From Fragilaria radians (lineage: Eukaryota; Bacillariophyta; Fragilariophyceae; Fragilariales; Fragilariaceae): DNA of 64,000 nt. Shown here one piece after another: positions 10,430 to 21,919 of the stretch. The notes under the pieces were generated by a model, which saw only the letters and a list, made by a program, of their open reading frames with translations, was not told the origin of the DNA and ran no database searches. Every line of letters starts with the position of its first letter. Within the stretch, counting starts at the first letter, position 1. Position numbers and translations under genes: made by a program. Location of the stretch: contig CAAAJI010000084.1 in NCBI GenBank assembly GCA_900642245.1, positions 62,001-126,000 on the forward strand. The letters are read 5' to 3'.

Positions 10430-12779
10430 GGTTAAGAATTGCTTCAAATTGAAGAAGAAAGAAGCTCAAAACAACCATCACAGTAACTTTTCCTGTAATG
10501 GTACCCGTATAATCTACAAGTCACAAGATGCTGTTTTTACTTCTACGTCAAAGAATGGAACTCTAAGCAATGATATTTGGATCTATGACAGCGGAGCATG
10601 TGGACATTACTGCAAGTCAATTGAAGGCATGTTCAATGTGAAGGACATTGAAGCAAAGCTTCACTGTTGGCAATGGTGATAGCATGACGGCAACAAAAGT
10701 TGAAAGTCTTGAGGGGGAAGTCACACAACTTAATGGTTCTGATTTGTATATCACTATCCATGACGTTAAGTATGTTCCTAATTTGTGTGATAATCTATTC
10801 AGCATTAACAAGGCTATGAAGAATGGATTCAGCATAAGCAGCAAAGGAACATCTATCTGTTTGACAAAGGGATCTGCTTCTATCACCTTTGACAAAGTTA
10901 TCAACACTTTGCGTCAAATTATTTCCGGTATAAAGTTGGTTTCATATGAGTCTTCTGTTGCTTATATTTCTCAAGTCAATCTGGATTTGGTTAAGAACAT
11001 TTATATTAACAAGTTTCATGAAATGATTGAACATTGTGGATATGATTGTTTGAAGAAGACAGCAGTCATTCATGGTTTGAGGTCAAAAGGTGAGTTCAAG
11101 GTTTGTGAAGATTGCGCTGTGGCTAAAGCGAGGCAAAAGAATGTTAATCAAGACTGGTAGGAAGGTAGTCAGGCAGCTGGTGAAAATGTTTATCAAGACA
11201 TAAGCTCTGTTAAAGACGAAAGTTATGGTGGTTCTTGCTTTTGGGTCTTAGTTTTAGAATACTACACGGACTATTGTTGGAGCATATTTTTGAAGGCAAA
11301 TGGTGACTTAAAAGACAACGTGATGATTTTACTCACAAATATTAATTTCATAAGATGGGATGATTCCGGTGAGAATAAGGATTTATCTGAAGAATGCCGA
11401 TGTAAAAGTTATGGCATCCAGTTTGAATTCTCTGGTCCTCAAGAGCATACTACATACGATCAAGCGTAGAATCATGAAGATCCTAAGATTAGAGAAGAAT
11501 GGCGGGGAGCTATTAATAAAGAGTTTGATGAGACGAGCAAGAAAGAAGATATTCCGAAGAATAGAAGGACTACTAAATGTAAGTGGATTTTTAAGGTCAG
11601 ACAAAATGGAGTGATTAGAATAAGATTGGTTGCTTGCGGATATAGTTTGATTCCTGGAATGGATTTCAATGAAAGTTACACGGGGAACTACAAGAAGAAA
11701 TCTACATGAATATGTCAGAGGGTGTGAATTCTGACTCTAAAAATTGTTTGTTACTAACCAAGCAATTTATGGACTAGTGCAAAGCGCAAGAGAGTTCTAG
11801 AAGAAATCAATCTCTGTACTCAAGTCAACTGGGTTCAAAGAAAACAAGTCTGATCCGTGTTTTTTGTCAAAATGGAATCAAGATTTATTGTTGAGTTGAA
11901 GGATAATGGCTTAACGACTGAAACAAATCTTACAGATTATTTGAGTTGTCGTGTGATTGAGGATGTGAAGTTGCATCGAATTTTGATACTTCAACCTCTT
12001 TTAATTTACAATTGACAGGCCAAATTTGGGGAGGAAGTTGCAAGCAAGAGAGTTTATTTTACTCCTGGGACATCTGATCTGATTGACTCAAATCAAAAAA
12101 GCAAATATCGTTCTGGAGTTGGAATGCTTTTGTAGCTTACAAAGTATTCTTGACTGGATTTATGCAATGTTATTAGAGAATTGTCCAAATGTGTGGACAA
12201 AGGAACAAGGGGTACTTATCTTGAAATGTCAAGGGTGATCAAATTTGTTCTTGACACCAAACATTTTTGTCTCAGAATTCAGCAAGAAGCAAAAAACAAA
12301 AATTGGAGTCTCTATTTATTTTGCGATAGCGATTGGGCGGGAGATTCAGAGACCAGAATCAGCGTAACCGATTTCATTGTGTGTCAGATGAATATTCCGT
12401 TCTGTTGGAGGTTTAAAGCTCAAAGAGGAGTTAATTCTTTCAAGCAGTGAGGCATGATATGTCACAGTATCGGAAGCAGTAAAAGAAAGCAAGTTCATCT
12501 ACTACTTACTGCAAAGGATTGGAATCGAAATTGACCTTCCAATTATTGTGAAACCATATAGCATTGGTGCAATGCTTATGGTGCAAAATGCCTCATCCCG
12601 GGGATAAGAACCTGTCACGTAGATAAGATGGCATCATAAGAATTGACTTTGTAAAGTCTATTGTTTGGAAATGATTCAAAATAATTCTGACATTTTTTGA
12701 AAAAATGTGAACTACGAGAAACAGGCGAAGAACCTTTTATAGGACAGTGGTGAAGAAAAGGGCGACTGAGCATTTCGGT
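10430..12779 (+). mobile_element. Copia retrotransposon B, internal region (all frames broken)
   Basis: Ordered remnants of a Copia polyprotein. The protease has an intact-looking WIYDSGACGHYCKS (~10575-10620). The frame then shifts and the GAG-pre-integrase zinc finger follows in 10648-11160 (H..MIEHCGYDCL, CEDCAVAKARQK). An integrase core fragment lies at ~11200-11400 (SCFWVLVLEYYTDYCWS). Reverse transcriptase fragments occur at 11480-11710 (WRGAINKEFDE, KCKWIFKV) and ~11850-12000. RNase H is at 12181-12450 (FCDSDWAGD, then a stop where SSxEAEY is expected). A purine-rich tract near 12751-12762 just before the 3' LTR fits a polypurine tract. No functional gag is visible. Multiple stops and frameshifts make it dead. 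Confidence 0.78.
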
Positions 12780-13004
12780 ATAGGAAGGTATTGGAAATTT
12801 CCCTCACATTTAGTTCAGTTTAGTTTTATATTTGTTTAGGCTTATTTAGCAGGGATATTGAAGTTTATCTTGAGACCAATTAATTCAAATATACAGCACA
12901 ACCTTTCGTTCAATTTAATTTTAGTAATCTCAACTTTCAAGTGGAATCTTTTTCAATTTTCTTTTTTACCTTTCTAGTCTAATCAACGGCAAAGACAATA
13001 TGTC
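12780..13004 (+). repeat. 3' LTR of Copia element B
   Basis: This is the partner of the LTR at 10200-10429, sharing the same ordered blocks with many substitutions and small indels. It follows the purine-rich tract. Immediately to its right (13006 onward) the interrupted integrase of element A resumes, which fixes the right boundary close to 13004. Confidence 0.68.
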
Positions 13005-13780
13005 AGCACATTGGAGCTTTAACCTGAAGAACAAATCGGAGTTGAAGGGGGAGGAGAAGACCATGTCTACTCATCTGAAGATTGTAGGTTTGAATACTAA
13101 GTACATTCAATGCAGTGATACAGTTAAGTACAAGTCTATAAGGCATGACCAGGATATCAAGTCATTTGATGTGAAGTTGCAAGTTTTGGGACCAAGAACT
13201 CCTCAGAATAATGGCAAGGTTGAAAGAAAGTTTCAAACCTTTTATGGAAGGATCCGTTCTATGTTGAATTGTGCAGGATTAAAAGAGAAACTCAGGGATA
13301 AGATCTGGGCTGAATGTGCCATGACTACTGAATTCTTTTTAACTGTGATCTCAACAAGGTCTGAACGCAAGAGTCCTGTTAAGTTACTTTTGGAAGCAAT
13401 CAAATCTTGAATACTATTTAAAGAATGACTGGAGAAGTTGGTATTGTTACTACATTCATGCCAAATTGACAAACCGTGGGATTATTTGCATATTTATCGG
13501 CTGTACTGAGAATCATTCAAGGGTTGTGTTTTGAGTTAGTCTGATCCCTGTTTGTGGACAAAGTGCGATTCAAAAATCAAAAATATTTTGATCATAGGCA
13601 CATGCGTTGATGCTTGCCTGGTTATTCGAAAAAAGAGACTATTTCCAAATTGATTATTTATTTGAAAGGTTACAAGTTCAATTTAAAGATCGAGGAGAAT
13701 GTGGTTGATTACTTGAGCTGCTAAATTGTTGAAACAAACAAAGATGAAGAATAAAATTGTCATGGTTGGATCCATTAATT
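13005..13780 (+). mobile_element. Copia retrotransposon A, right half (integrase and reverse transcriptase relic)
   Basis: The frame 13000-13410 encodes WSFNLKNKS at its start, then LGPRTPQNNGKVERKFQT, the Copia integrase core with the catalytic-Glu helix, and GRIRSMLN. A second piece at ~13535-13640 encodes SDPCLWTKC and IIGTCVDACLVI, the palm region of reverse transcriptase with the YVDD-type motif changed to CVDA. At ~13700, VDYLSC-IVETNKDE matches the equivalent part of element B. Stops interrupt it throughout. Together with 9600-10199 it reconstitutes the order protease, integrase, RT of one older copy. Confidence 0.72.
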
Positions 13781-14899
13781 CTGAGAAAAAAATTAATGAT
13801 AAAATTCAGTCGTTACTTCCTAAGATTTAGGAATTTTTGAATTGCCATTTTTGACATGACTGATGTTTAGCTTCAAGAAAATGATCATTTCAACTTGCGT
13901 AAAGATGTCATGTTGAGCTTGACATGACTGAAAATCGCTCAACAGCGTTGCTAGTAATTGGAATCATTTTGAGGTCAACAATTGTTATTTCAAATATTTG
14001 ACATTTTCGTCCTTCCATCAATGCACTGATAAATAAGTGTTATCTTTGCTTTGCTTTTACAACATCACTTGTTGTCCAATCTAGTTGAGCTTCAAAACAC
14101 TTCAATTGATTCCTATCATTTTTGGTCAATACGTTTCCATTCAAATTCAAGACTACTGATATGCTCAGCATTAGGATGGATATAGTGCAAAAACATCACG
14201 AAAATCACGGATCAGCTTGTCAACTAGAGCTGATTGGTCATTGAAGCAGCAACGTGAAGACTAGCGTCTGAGTCTTCAGCAGCTACTTAAAGCGTCATTC
14301 AAATGAATAAATTGATGTAGCATTCTAAAGCTGTCATTCCATGGTGTCTCACTGGTCTTAAGGGCAACGAAGTCCGTATATTTACTCAAGGGAGCTTTTC
14401 CTTCAATCCCTTTCTATTTCGAAATAAAATAATATTTGGATTCGATTTTGACAGTTTGCTTGCTCAGCGGAACATCTTTCATTAGTTTTGTCATCTTCAT
14501 CTCTTGAAGAAATGGAAGTACTTGACTTGGAATTATAATACATTGGAGGGAAAAGCCAAATTCATTATCTTTGAATTACAATTTTATACTAGTGAAGAGA
14601 CTTTGTGACAAACTGAATTTTCATCGGAAAAACCAGAAAAGGGAATGTAATTTGGAAAGAAAAAGCAGATATTGCAAGAAGTCAAGCCTTATCACTGTGG
14701 GAGGCTATACATCGAAGAGAAAAAGCAGATGCCATTACATTTTATTTTATTGAAATGTATTATTTGAATTAATTTGCTATTTCTAATCATCCACTAAAAT
14801 TAGACAATTGTGTACTTGCTTAATCATCATTTACCCCTAGTCCCTGATCCAAATTTGTGCTTTGTATTGCCTTTTGTCAACTAAATCGAGATGCCTTTG
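13781..14899. other. Intergenic, no gene recognised
   Basis: AT-rich sequence between the nested Copia elements and a minus-strand Copia relic. Short frames such as 14571-14753 carry no motif. It may contain unrecognisable ends of the flanking elements. Confidence 0.4.
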
Positions 14900-15600
14900 T
14901 TTCCTATGCTTTGTTGATACAAAATATTGATCTAAGGATCAACCAGAAATTGTCAATTACTATGTCAATTTGATTTCTGCCTTATTGTTAAGTGCTGTAT
15001 CTCAATCCGCCGATTCTTTCTGCCTCAAATATCATTTCTGAAATTGCACAGTCTTCATACTGACTCTGATGACTACTACAATAATGACCAGATGCTCTGC
15101 TGTCACACATTCAGACTTTCTTTAATCAATAAATGGGTTTAATTGCGTTCAAAGCAGCATCCGTGAGGCACTTTCAATCCCTTTTCTGGTGCTTTTTAAT
15201 GTCCAGGTTATTTACAATAGTTACAGATCTATGTATCTTAATCACTTTGTTGATATCAAAGCGTTCTTTCAACTTGTAGCCTTGTGATCCACAATTAACG
15301 CACTTCCCCCTTAAACTGGGATGTATACTTTGCCTGTCAAGTCAATCTCATTTCTTGCTTCTGACCATGACAACAGCCTCTGAAGCGACAAATGAACGGT
15401 ACCTTGTCCAACCAGTGTTTTCCTCGCTTTGACTTTTCTAGGCATTGTCATGACCAATCTGTCAGCTTCCCAATTTTCTCGCAACTGATGCTGAGCTCTT
15501 GCAGAAATGTTTCGATTTCTTACCCATAATTCTCTCAATGACTCTTGAGTCTGTGTCAGGTACATATCATGTACAGCTGATAGCTTCTCTTCTTTCATCC
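14900..15600 (-). mobile_element. Copia retrotransposon C, gag zinc knuckles and protease relic
   Basis: Read leftwards. The frame 15598-15311 (95 codons) ends in KVYIP and the next frame continues as GKCVNCGSQGYKLKERF, a decayed CCHC zinc knuckle. A second knuckle, CNYCK-PGH, follows near 15220-15200, interrupted by stops. Near 15117-15086 the translation CDSRASGHYCSS is a Copia protease motif with the Gly of DSGA replaced by Arg. Gag knuckles followed by protease is the normal Copia order. The rest of the element is not recognisable, and the copy is opposite in orientation to elements A and B. Confidence 0.62.
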
Positions 15601-16242
15601 TACAAAACTAAATCCAAGAGACCTTTCTGTGACAGTTTTTGTTGAAATCTTTAGAACCTAGCCATTTACCAATTAAAAGGGAAGGATACTCCTTGTCTAT
15701 GAAGTTGGCGCAAGTTCCATTTCAAATAATTTTGAAGAAATTTTTATTTTTTCCAACCTTAATTCATGATTGAAGATTCAGAGGCTTATAGATCGTTTCT
15801 TCATAGGAAAAATGAAGCAAGAGAGAAAGAAGAACAATATTGACTTTCAATTTCAGATGTTTTGAATCAAAATAAAAAGAAAATGTTTGCGGTTTCACTT
15901 ATGGTATATACCCAATTTGTCTGAAACTTCTCGGTAAACAACTGTGCTTATTTTCCCCCTTGGAATCCTAAAGCTAATGACCTCTTGCACAGCTATTCAT
16001 TTCCTAGGCTTTGAACTGACGTAATGTTGTGCGATATTTATTGTGAAAACTCATCGGCTTTATTTTACTTTGGTTGTAACTTTTAAATCTGAGGAATTAA
16101 ATGCATGGTGAAAAAGACCCCCGACATGGATGTCTAGATCTCAATTTTTCGACAATATATCATTTGTAGATATAGGATGTATTTCAGATCGAAGTGGTAC
16201 GACATTACCTGCCTTTTCAAATTTCATGTGAAGGGCTTAATG
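15601..16242. other. Intergenic, no gene recognised
   Basis: AT-rich. It includes the 3' side of the leftward alcohol-dehydrogenase-like gene. No frame or structured element is supported. Confidence 0.45.
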
Positions 16243-17250
16243 TCATTGATTGAGACTAACCGCTAATACCTTTGCCAGAATATCTTGATCTACATCAAGC
16301 GCCTTTGTCACCACTTGATTGTCTCTAACGAACTGTAAAAGACTCTCTACAGATAGTGCATCAAGAGCTAATGATGCCAACTTGGGAGGTTCCTTGCTGT
16401 TTGTGGCGAAGGGAGTTTCGCCTGGGAAGAGAGCTGATGTTTCCACCATATTCAATGTTGCCCTTACCCCAGGCAATAAACTGGCGTAGAAGGATAAAAT
16501 GTTTGTGGAAGAAAATACGGGAGGTATCAAGGACATTGCAAGGCAAAGAGGAATTGATCGAGGTTGCAGATTTAGAGAATCCTTCCCCGTGGAAACGCAT
16601 TTGGCGGCATATTCAACTATTTCTTCGAGGGTTAAATTAGATAATTCAAGACCAAGCAATGAAGGATCGTATTGAGCCGCGTCAAGCAATATAGATTGGC
16701 ATGCCATTAGTGTATGTGGATGAAAAGTGACTTGTGGTTGAATAATAATGGTAGGTTTGTAAGCTTCATTCATTTGGTGTACTTTATGCTCATAGGTGAC
16801 AATTGTTTCTTCAGTTGAATCGAATACAAGACTAAAAGGTGTATAAGACGCCCAGAGTGCTGCCGAAGTGGAGGGGAGAAGATAAAGGTTGGATGATTGA
16901 GATTCTGCAGCTAAGCATTTTGCAAGATCAATTGCAGCTCCCGATCCGATGCCAATGATAGTTGAGGCGCCTATACGCTTTTGAATTTTCTGAGCTAAAG
17001 GAATATCTTTATCGGAACAAAATGCTGATGGAATTTCGGTAGTTACAAGGGGTAATCCAAATTGCTGTTTAGCGTAGAATTGGAATTGATGAATGGTTGT
17101 GGATATAGTGGAGTCTTGTTGTATCCTAGTTGCCGGGGCCGTAACTGATGAAGCAACTAGAAGTATTGGAGAGCCTGATAAAAGAAATTTCTCCTGTCGA
17201 AGGAAATCTTGTAATGTTGATCTTATAACAGAGGGTCGATTCATTCTCAT
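16243..17250 (-). CDS. Iron-containing alcohol dehydrogenase / dehydroquinate-synthase-fold protein, divergent
   Basis: A 335-residue single-exon protein. Residues 99-111 (IGIGSGAAIDLAK) match the nucleotide-binding GGGSxxDxAK signature of the iron-dependent alcohol dehydrogenase superfamily. The following YLLPSTSAA.W resembles the substrate and phosphate-contacting PTTxGTGSE region. Family members bind a metal through an Asp and three His in the helical half. Here the helix HPHTLMACQSILLDAAQYD lacks the usual DAxxH arrangement, and the downstream HxxxH cluster is not evident. At 335 residues it is shorter than the ~380 typical of the family. It may therefore be a catalytically altered or non-enzymatic paralogue; substrate unknown. 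The start at 17250 (MRMN) is tentative: the second Met is two codons on and an unseen upstream exon is possible. Confidence 0.75.
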   Translation of the reverse strand: MRMNRPSVIRSTLQDFLRQEKFLLSGSPILLVASSVTAPATRIQQDSTISTTIHQFQFYAKQQFGLPLVTTEIPSAFCSDKDIPLAQKIQKRIGASTIIGIGSGAAIDLAKCLAAESQSSNLYLLPSTSAALWASYTPFSLVFDSTEETIVTYEHKVHQMNEAYKPTIIIQPQVTFHPHTLMACQSILLDAAQYDPSLLGLELSNLTLEEIVEYAAKCVSTGKDSLNLQPRSIPLCLAMSLIPPVFSSTNILSFYASLLPGVRATLNMVETSALFPGETPFATNSKEPPKLASLALDALSVESLLQFVRDNQVVTKALDVDQDILAKVLAVSLNQ

Positions 17251-18210
17251 CCAAGTTTCTTGGCATAATACTCCTTAAACTTGACCCAGTGATTTTTCGT
17301 GAAATAGGGATTCGAGTTTGGTAAAGTACACCGATATCGTAGCGTAACTAGCGGATACATGGGGATTTTGCCCCTTGGTACGTTCCCATTAGCATCCTCC
17401 TCTTTCCAAATTGCTGCTTGATGGAAGTTTTACAGAGAATACCTATTTGAGGTTGGTCTAATGTGCTCTCAGATTAGTCAAGATTATTTGAGGAATCGAC
17501 ACTGGTGTCCTCATTGTAGATTGACAAAGGTCCATTGATTCAAGACTTTAGACTTGGTGTGAATCTCATCCATAATTCATCGCATATGGGAAATGTGATT
17601 ATGGACATCACCTTAAATGTATCATTCATGTATGAGAAGTATAACTCAATATTCAAGATGTCAGTGAAGTGTCCCAACACAAAAATGAAAAGCATGCAAC
17701 AAATACATAAATACTTGTTTAATTAAAGGACTAACTTCCCTGATTTAAATGCATATGTCTGTTCTCTCAATCATCTTTTTGACATGCTGTTTTCAACTTG
17801 ATGATCCTAATGGTAACTGATTTGAGCTAATCTTTTTTTAGCTTTGAAAATGTATAAATATAAGTGGTTAGCATGGACCAGTTAAACATTAGAGTTCAAA
17901 ATAATAGGTTTTAGTAATTCGAGGAATGACGCGTAAAGATGCAAAAGTGGTAACGATATATGAAAGCTTTATGAATTGAGATATGCATGCAATCTTTATA
18001 TGTATAAGAGTTCAAAGTCTGATACATTCTTATTAGTACAAGTTATGATTGAATGTTTACTTTGATACGATGGATAAATAAAACTGTACTTGTCGTCACT
18101 GTTATCGAGTGATCTAGTGGTACCAACCTATGGCACCTTGCTTGATTGATGTCCATTCAAATTTCAGACTTTCGGTTCAAAAAAGTTACGAACTACATTT
18201 CTTTGCAAAA
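17251..18210. other. Intergenic between divergent genes
   Basis: Holds the upstream regions of the leftward dehydrogenase-like gene and the rightward NOC1 gene. A 63-codon frame at 17535-17726 has no motif. An in-frame ATG at 18130 could extend NOC1 by 27 residues but is judged less likely than 18211. Confidence 0.45.
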
Positions 18211-21045
18211 ATGGCCGTCGAAAAACCAAAACGACGTCGTGGAAAGAAGGATAGTTCAATCCAGAATATTACAAAGATTGAAAAAAATTCTAGTAATGAT
18301 GTCTCTCATTACAAAGCACACAAGACACCTCTCATTAATCCCTCCGAAGAATCGTCGTCTTTGTGGTATGACTGGGGTAATACGCTCCCTGGAAGAAACG
18401 ATTCAATTTATAACATGAAAGTTCCAAGTAATAAAAGACAAAGCCCAGAGCTCTACAGAAAATATCGTTCACTTGCGGACGAAATTTACAGAGTGGAAAA
18501 TAGTCTCACAGTCGCACCTGGAGGAAAAGCTGGGGCAGATGAACGGTGGGTGGAAAACACAATGAAAAAGGGAACACTTAAAGATCGAATCGCTGCCACA
18601 AGTGTTCTCATCAGTACGGATCCCATTCATAAGCTATCCGCTCTTGATAGGCTCCTTACTATGGCTGGATGCTTGGATTCAGGTCAGGCTAACTCGCGAG
18701 TTGCACAAATGGCAGCCGAAGCGCTAGAAGATCTTTTTTTAAACACTTTGTTACCGCCAGGGCGGACTCTTCTTAGACTCGACGAAAGGCCGTTACATCT
18801 ATACGAACCATCATCAGGAAAATCTCTCTCTCCAAGAATCCTTCTTCTATGGAGATATGAAGAAAATTTGAAAGAAAAGTATGCTGCCTTTATCAATGAT
18901 TATTTGGCTATGACCCTAAAAGAAGGAATGGACTTAAACAAGATATTTGCTCTTCGAACTTCTGGGTCGATGCTTCGATCTACATCTGAAGGTGAAGTCC
19001 AACTTTTGTCTCTCATGGTCAACAAACTAGGAGATCCAAGTCGAAAAGTTGCTGCTGCATCGGGCCACGAACTTCGCCGTGTCTTGGAAGAACATGAGGC
19101 CATGCAAGAAGTGGCGGCAAGAGAAGTAAGTGCTAAGATGCATATATCATTTGAAGACGTAAACTTGATGCCTTAACCCAATTCATCTACTCCCTAGGTG
19201 CAGCAATTGGCACACAGACCACAGTTGTCTCCTCGTGCCTTATACAATTGCATTGTTTTCTTAAATCAACTTCGTCTGCAGAATCGTATCGATATTAGCC
19301 CTGCTTCTAATTTAACCAAAAGCGAAGAGGCATCGCCATCATTGGCCGTTTCTCTTGTAAATACCTATTTTCGGATGTTTGATGTCGCGATTAAAAAACA
19401 GCAGCAATCCGATGGAAAGTGCATGACAAGTCGTCTATTGTCCGCACTCCTTACCGGCATCAATCGTGCCCGTCCTTTTCTACCCGATAAAGATCAAGGT
19501 TTGGAAAAGACATATGGACGCACTATACAACGTATCTCATGTCGCTGCGCCGTCCGCATCGACACAAGCACTCATGCTTTTGTTTCATGTCGCCGTAGGT
19601 ACTGTGGGAGGCACTAAGCAATCAAAAGAGAATAGCATCAAACAAGATAGATTTTATAGAGCTCTATACTCTAAACTTTCCCACGCATCGTTTTTGGGAG
19701 CTGGTAAGCACCTTACCATGTTCTTTAATCTTTTGTATAAAGCTATGAAGTACGACGAAAACTCATCTAGAGTCTTGGCCTTTACCAAGCGTTTACTTTG
19801 TACCGTAATTCATCTTAATGCTTCAATCGTTAATGCATCCCTATTCCTTTTGAATGAAGTTATGAAGACGCACAAGAATATTGAGGCTTGCTTTAAGAAT
19901 ATTCCTGGAAACGAGGAAAACGGATTGATTTTGGATTTCACCAAACGGGAACCTCTCGCAGCTATAGTTCACACTGATGGAAAAACTCTTGAGCAAGGAG
20001 AAATAATGCCTCCACTCTGGGAAATGTGTCTGATATCCCACCACTTTCATCCATCTGTGGATAAATTTGCCTCATCTCTTGGAAGTATCCAGTATACAGG
20101 AGATCCTCTCCGAGATTTTGCCGTTTCACCATTTTTGGATAAATTTGCTTACAAGAACCCAAAAACTATAAGCGAAGGAAATAAAACCTTTGCTAAGCGC
20201 AGATTTGAGTCGAAGGTCACCTCTAAGCCTGTGAATGATCCGGCCTTTTTGAAGAAGCGAAATGTTGATGTAGCGGACAATTTTTTTCAGATGTTTTTCC
20301 TCGAGAGGTCTCGACGCGATGAAATCAAAGGCATATCTCGTAAAAGAGACCGTGACGAAGATGATGATTCAATCAGCGACGCATCATTCGATGTTTTGGA
20401 CGAGAAGAAAATCGAACACCTCGTAAGTATACTTTCACTGTAAAAGTTGTCCTTCTTGATTGTAGCTAATGTGTAACACCCCAGTTTGACGGCAACGAAG
20501 ATGGTACTGACTCAGAAGAAGAAAGGTTTGTTGATCAAATAGCCATGAAGCTCATGAACGAAAGTCATAACGATGATACTAGTGATTTGGACGATGAAGA
20601 TCCTGATATGGAAGGTTGGGATGATTTGAAGGAAATGAAGAATATGGACACAAATGGATTGACATCTTTGGAGGAAGCCATGGTAAACGACGCTGAAGAG
20701 GTGGAATCATTTGAAGATGACCAATCAGTCAGCATAAGTGACGACGAAAATGATGGTGCGAACGACAATGATGCTTTCATGGATGAATCAGATAGCGATG
20801 ATGATGATGATGTCAAGGACCTCGATGATATAGACGATTCTAACAAGATTTTTCCGGCCACAAAAAGATTCTCCAAAACAACGAAGTCTAAATTACAGAC
20901 CGAGCCAGTTTTCGCGGATGCGGACGAGTATGAGGAGCTTATCATTCGATCCTACCAAGAGAAGCAGGTTCAGAAGTCGAATTCTTCGAATACTCCACAT
21001 TTCTCCAAGAGGATGAAATCTGGAAAGAAAAAAGCAAAGAAATGA
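18211..21045 (+). CDS. NOC1: Ribosome biogenesis factor NOC1/MAK21 (CEBPZ), CBF domain; one-base frame break
   Basis: A nucleolar factor of the NOC1/Mak21/CEBPZ family, which pairs with NOC2 in early 60S pre-ribosome assembly. Exons are 18211-19125, 19198-20422 and 20485-21045, with introns of 72 and 62 bases (GTAAGT donors). Exon 1 opens with a basic segment (KPKRRRGKK) and an armadillo-like region. Exon 2 carries the CBF domain at ~425-620 (TSRLLSALLTGINRA, QALMLLFHVAVG, LWEMCLISHHFHPSV, GDPLRDFAVSPFLDKF). Exon 3 is an acidic Asp/Glu tail ending in a Lys-rich stretch. Within exon 2 the frame breaks at the AAAA run 19505-19508. Dropping one A gives ...GLERHMDALYNV and restores about 899 residues; left as is, translation ends soon after. 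The ATG at 18211 has a favourable context; an upstream in-frame ATG lies at 18130. Confidence 0.88.
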
Positions 21046-21911
21046 ATGAGAGCTGTGGAATGTGAATACGCTTTCAGCTTATAAATCGTCCTGATATGCC
21101 GCATTCCCTCAATTCATAACACAAGTTTGCGTCATCGACAAATCAGAATATCCTGAAAATTCTTTTGATATTTTTATTTACCTTCTTCAACGCATAAACT
21201 AAGAAGCAAAGGGCACTTACGCTTGGCTATAGCTGTTGAAGTAATGTCTTAGTTCTAGAAATGTATCACACTTGATTTCACGACCGCAGGGTTTTCTGCT
21301 TATGTAATGATTTTTTCTGTGTATTGTGCACTCCATTTTTGGACGGGATTAAGTGAACTAACTCCTTTATCAATTCTCTGCATTGAGCATGCTCCAGTAT
21401 TGACTTCAAGGTTCTGCATTTGCTCAACCTTGGCCTTTATTTGACTCGCCATCTCTGTTGATTACTGACTGTGGACTCTTGGTGGACCACACATTTTGTT
21501 TTCTATGTCATTGATACTGTTCATTACGCTTATCTCTATTTCTTAGGATTATGCATTGGATCACTAGGATCAACAACATTTTCTTTGACGTAAATGCTGA
21601 TTCAGCAGGAGATATATTTGCTGATTGGCATATTTGATGAATGGACATTTAAAACATTTTCAATATTATCAGTCAACTTCAGCATTTGTTACACTGGAAA
21701 GGATAGACTGTTGTAATGTTAAAGCTATGGTAGGAAGTCCCCTGGCTGAAACTGCAGCATAATTAGTGAGTTCAAATGTCCAACATCGTCATAACACTAT
21801 GAATAGCACATTGTTATCAGTCTATGCATCACCCCAAAACAAGAGCACTTATTTCTGAATGATCTTTGCAATAATCGTTCTTTGTAAGAGTAGCAATTTT
21901 TTCACTCGCGG
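21046..21911. other. Intergenic, left flank of the hAT element
   Basis: Contains the NOC1 3' UTR side and AT-rich sequence with no supported gene, up to the target duplication of the hAT transposon. Confidence 0.45.
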
Positions 21912-21919
21912 TATACCAC
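21912..21919. repeat. 8-bp target-site duplication, left copy
   Basis: TATACCAC, repeated exactly at 24081-24088 directly outside the other end of the element. Eight bases is the standard hAT duplication length. Confidence 0.9.

Noticed and set aside
20565..20945. 126-codon minus-strand Ser-rich frame
   Set aside because: Antisense of the acidic Asp/Glu tail of NOC1; GAT/GAA codons read backwards give Ser and Phe.
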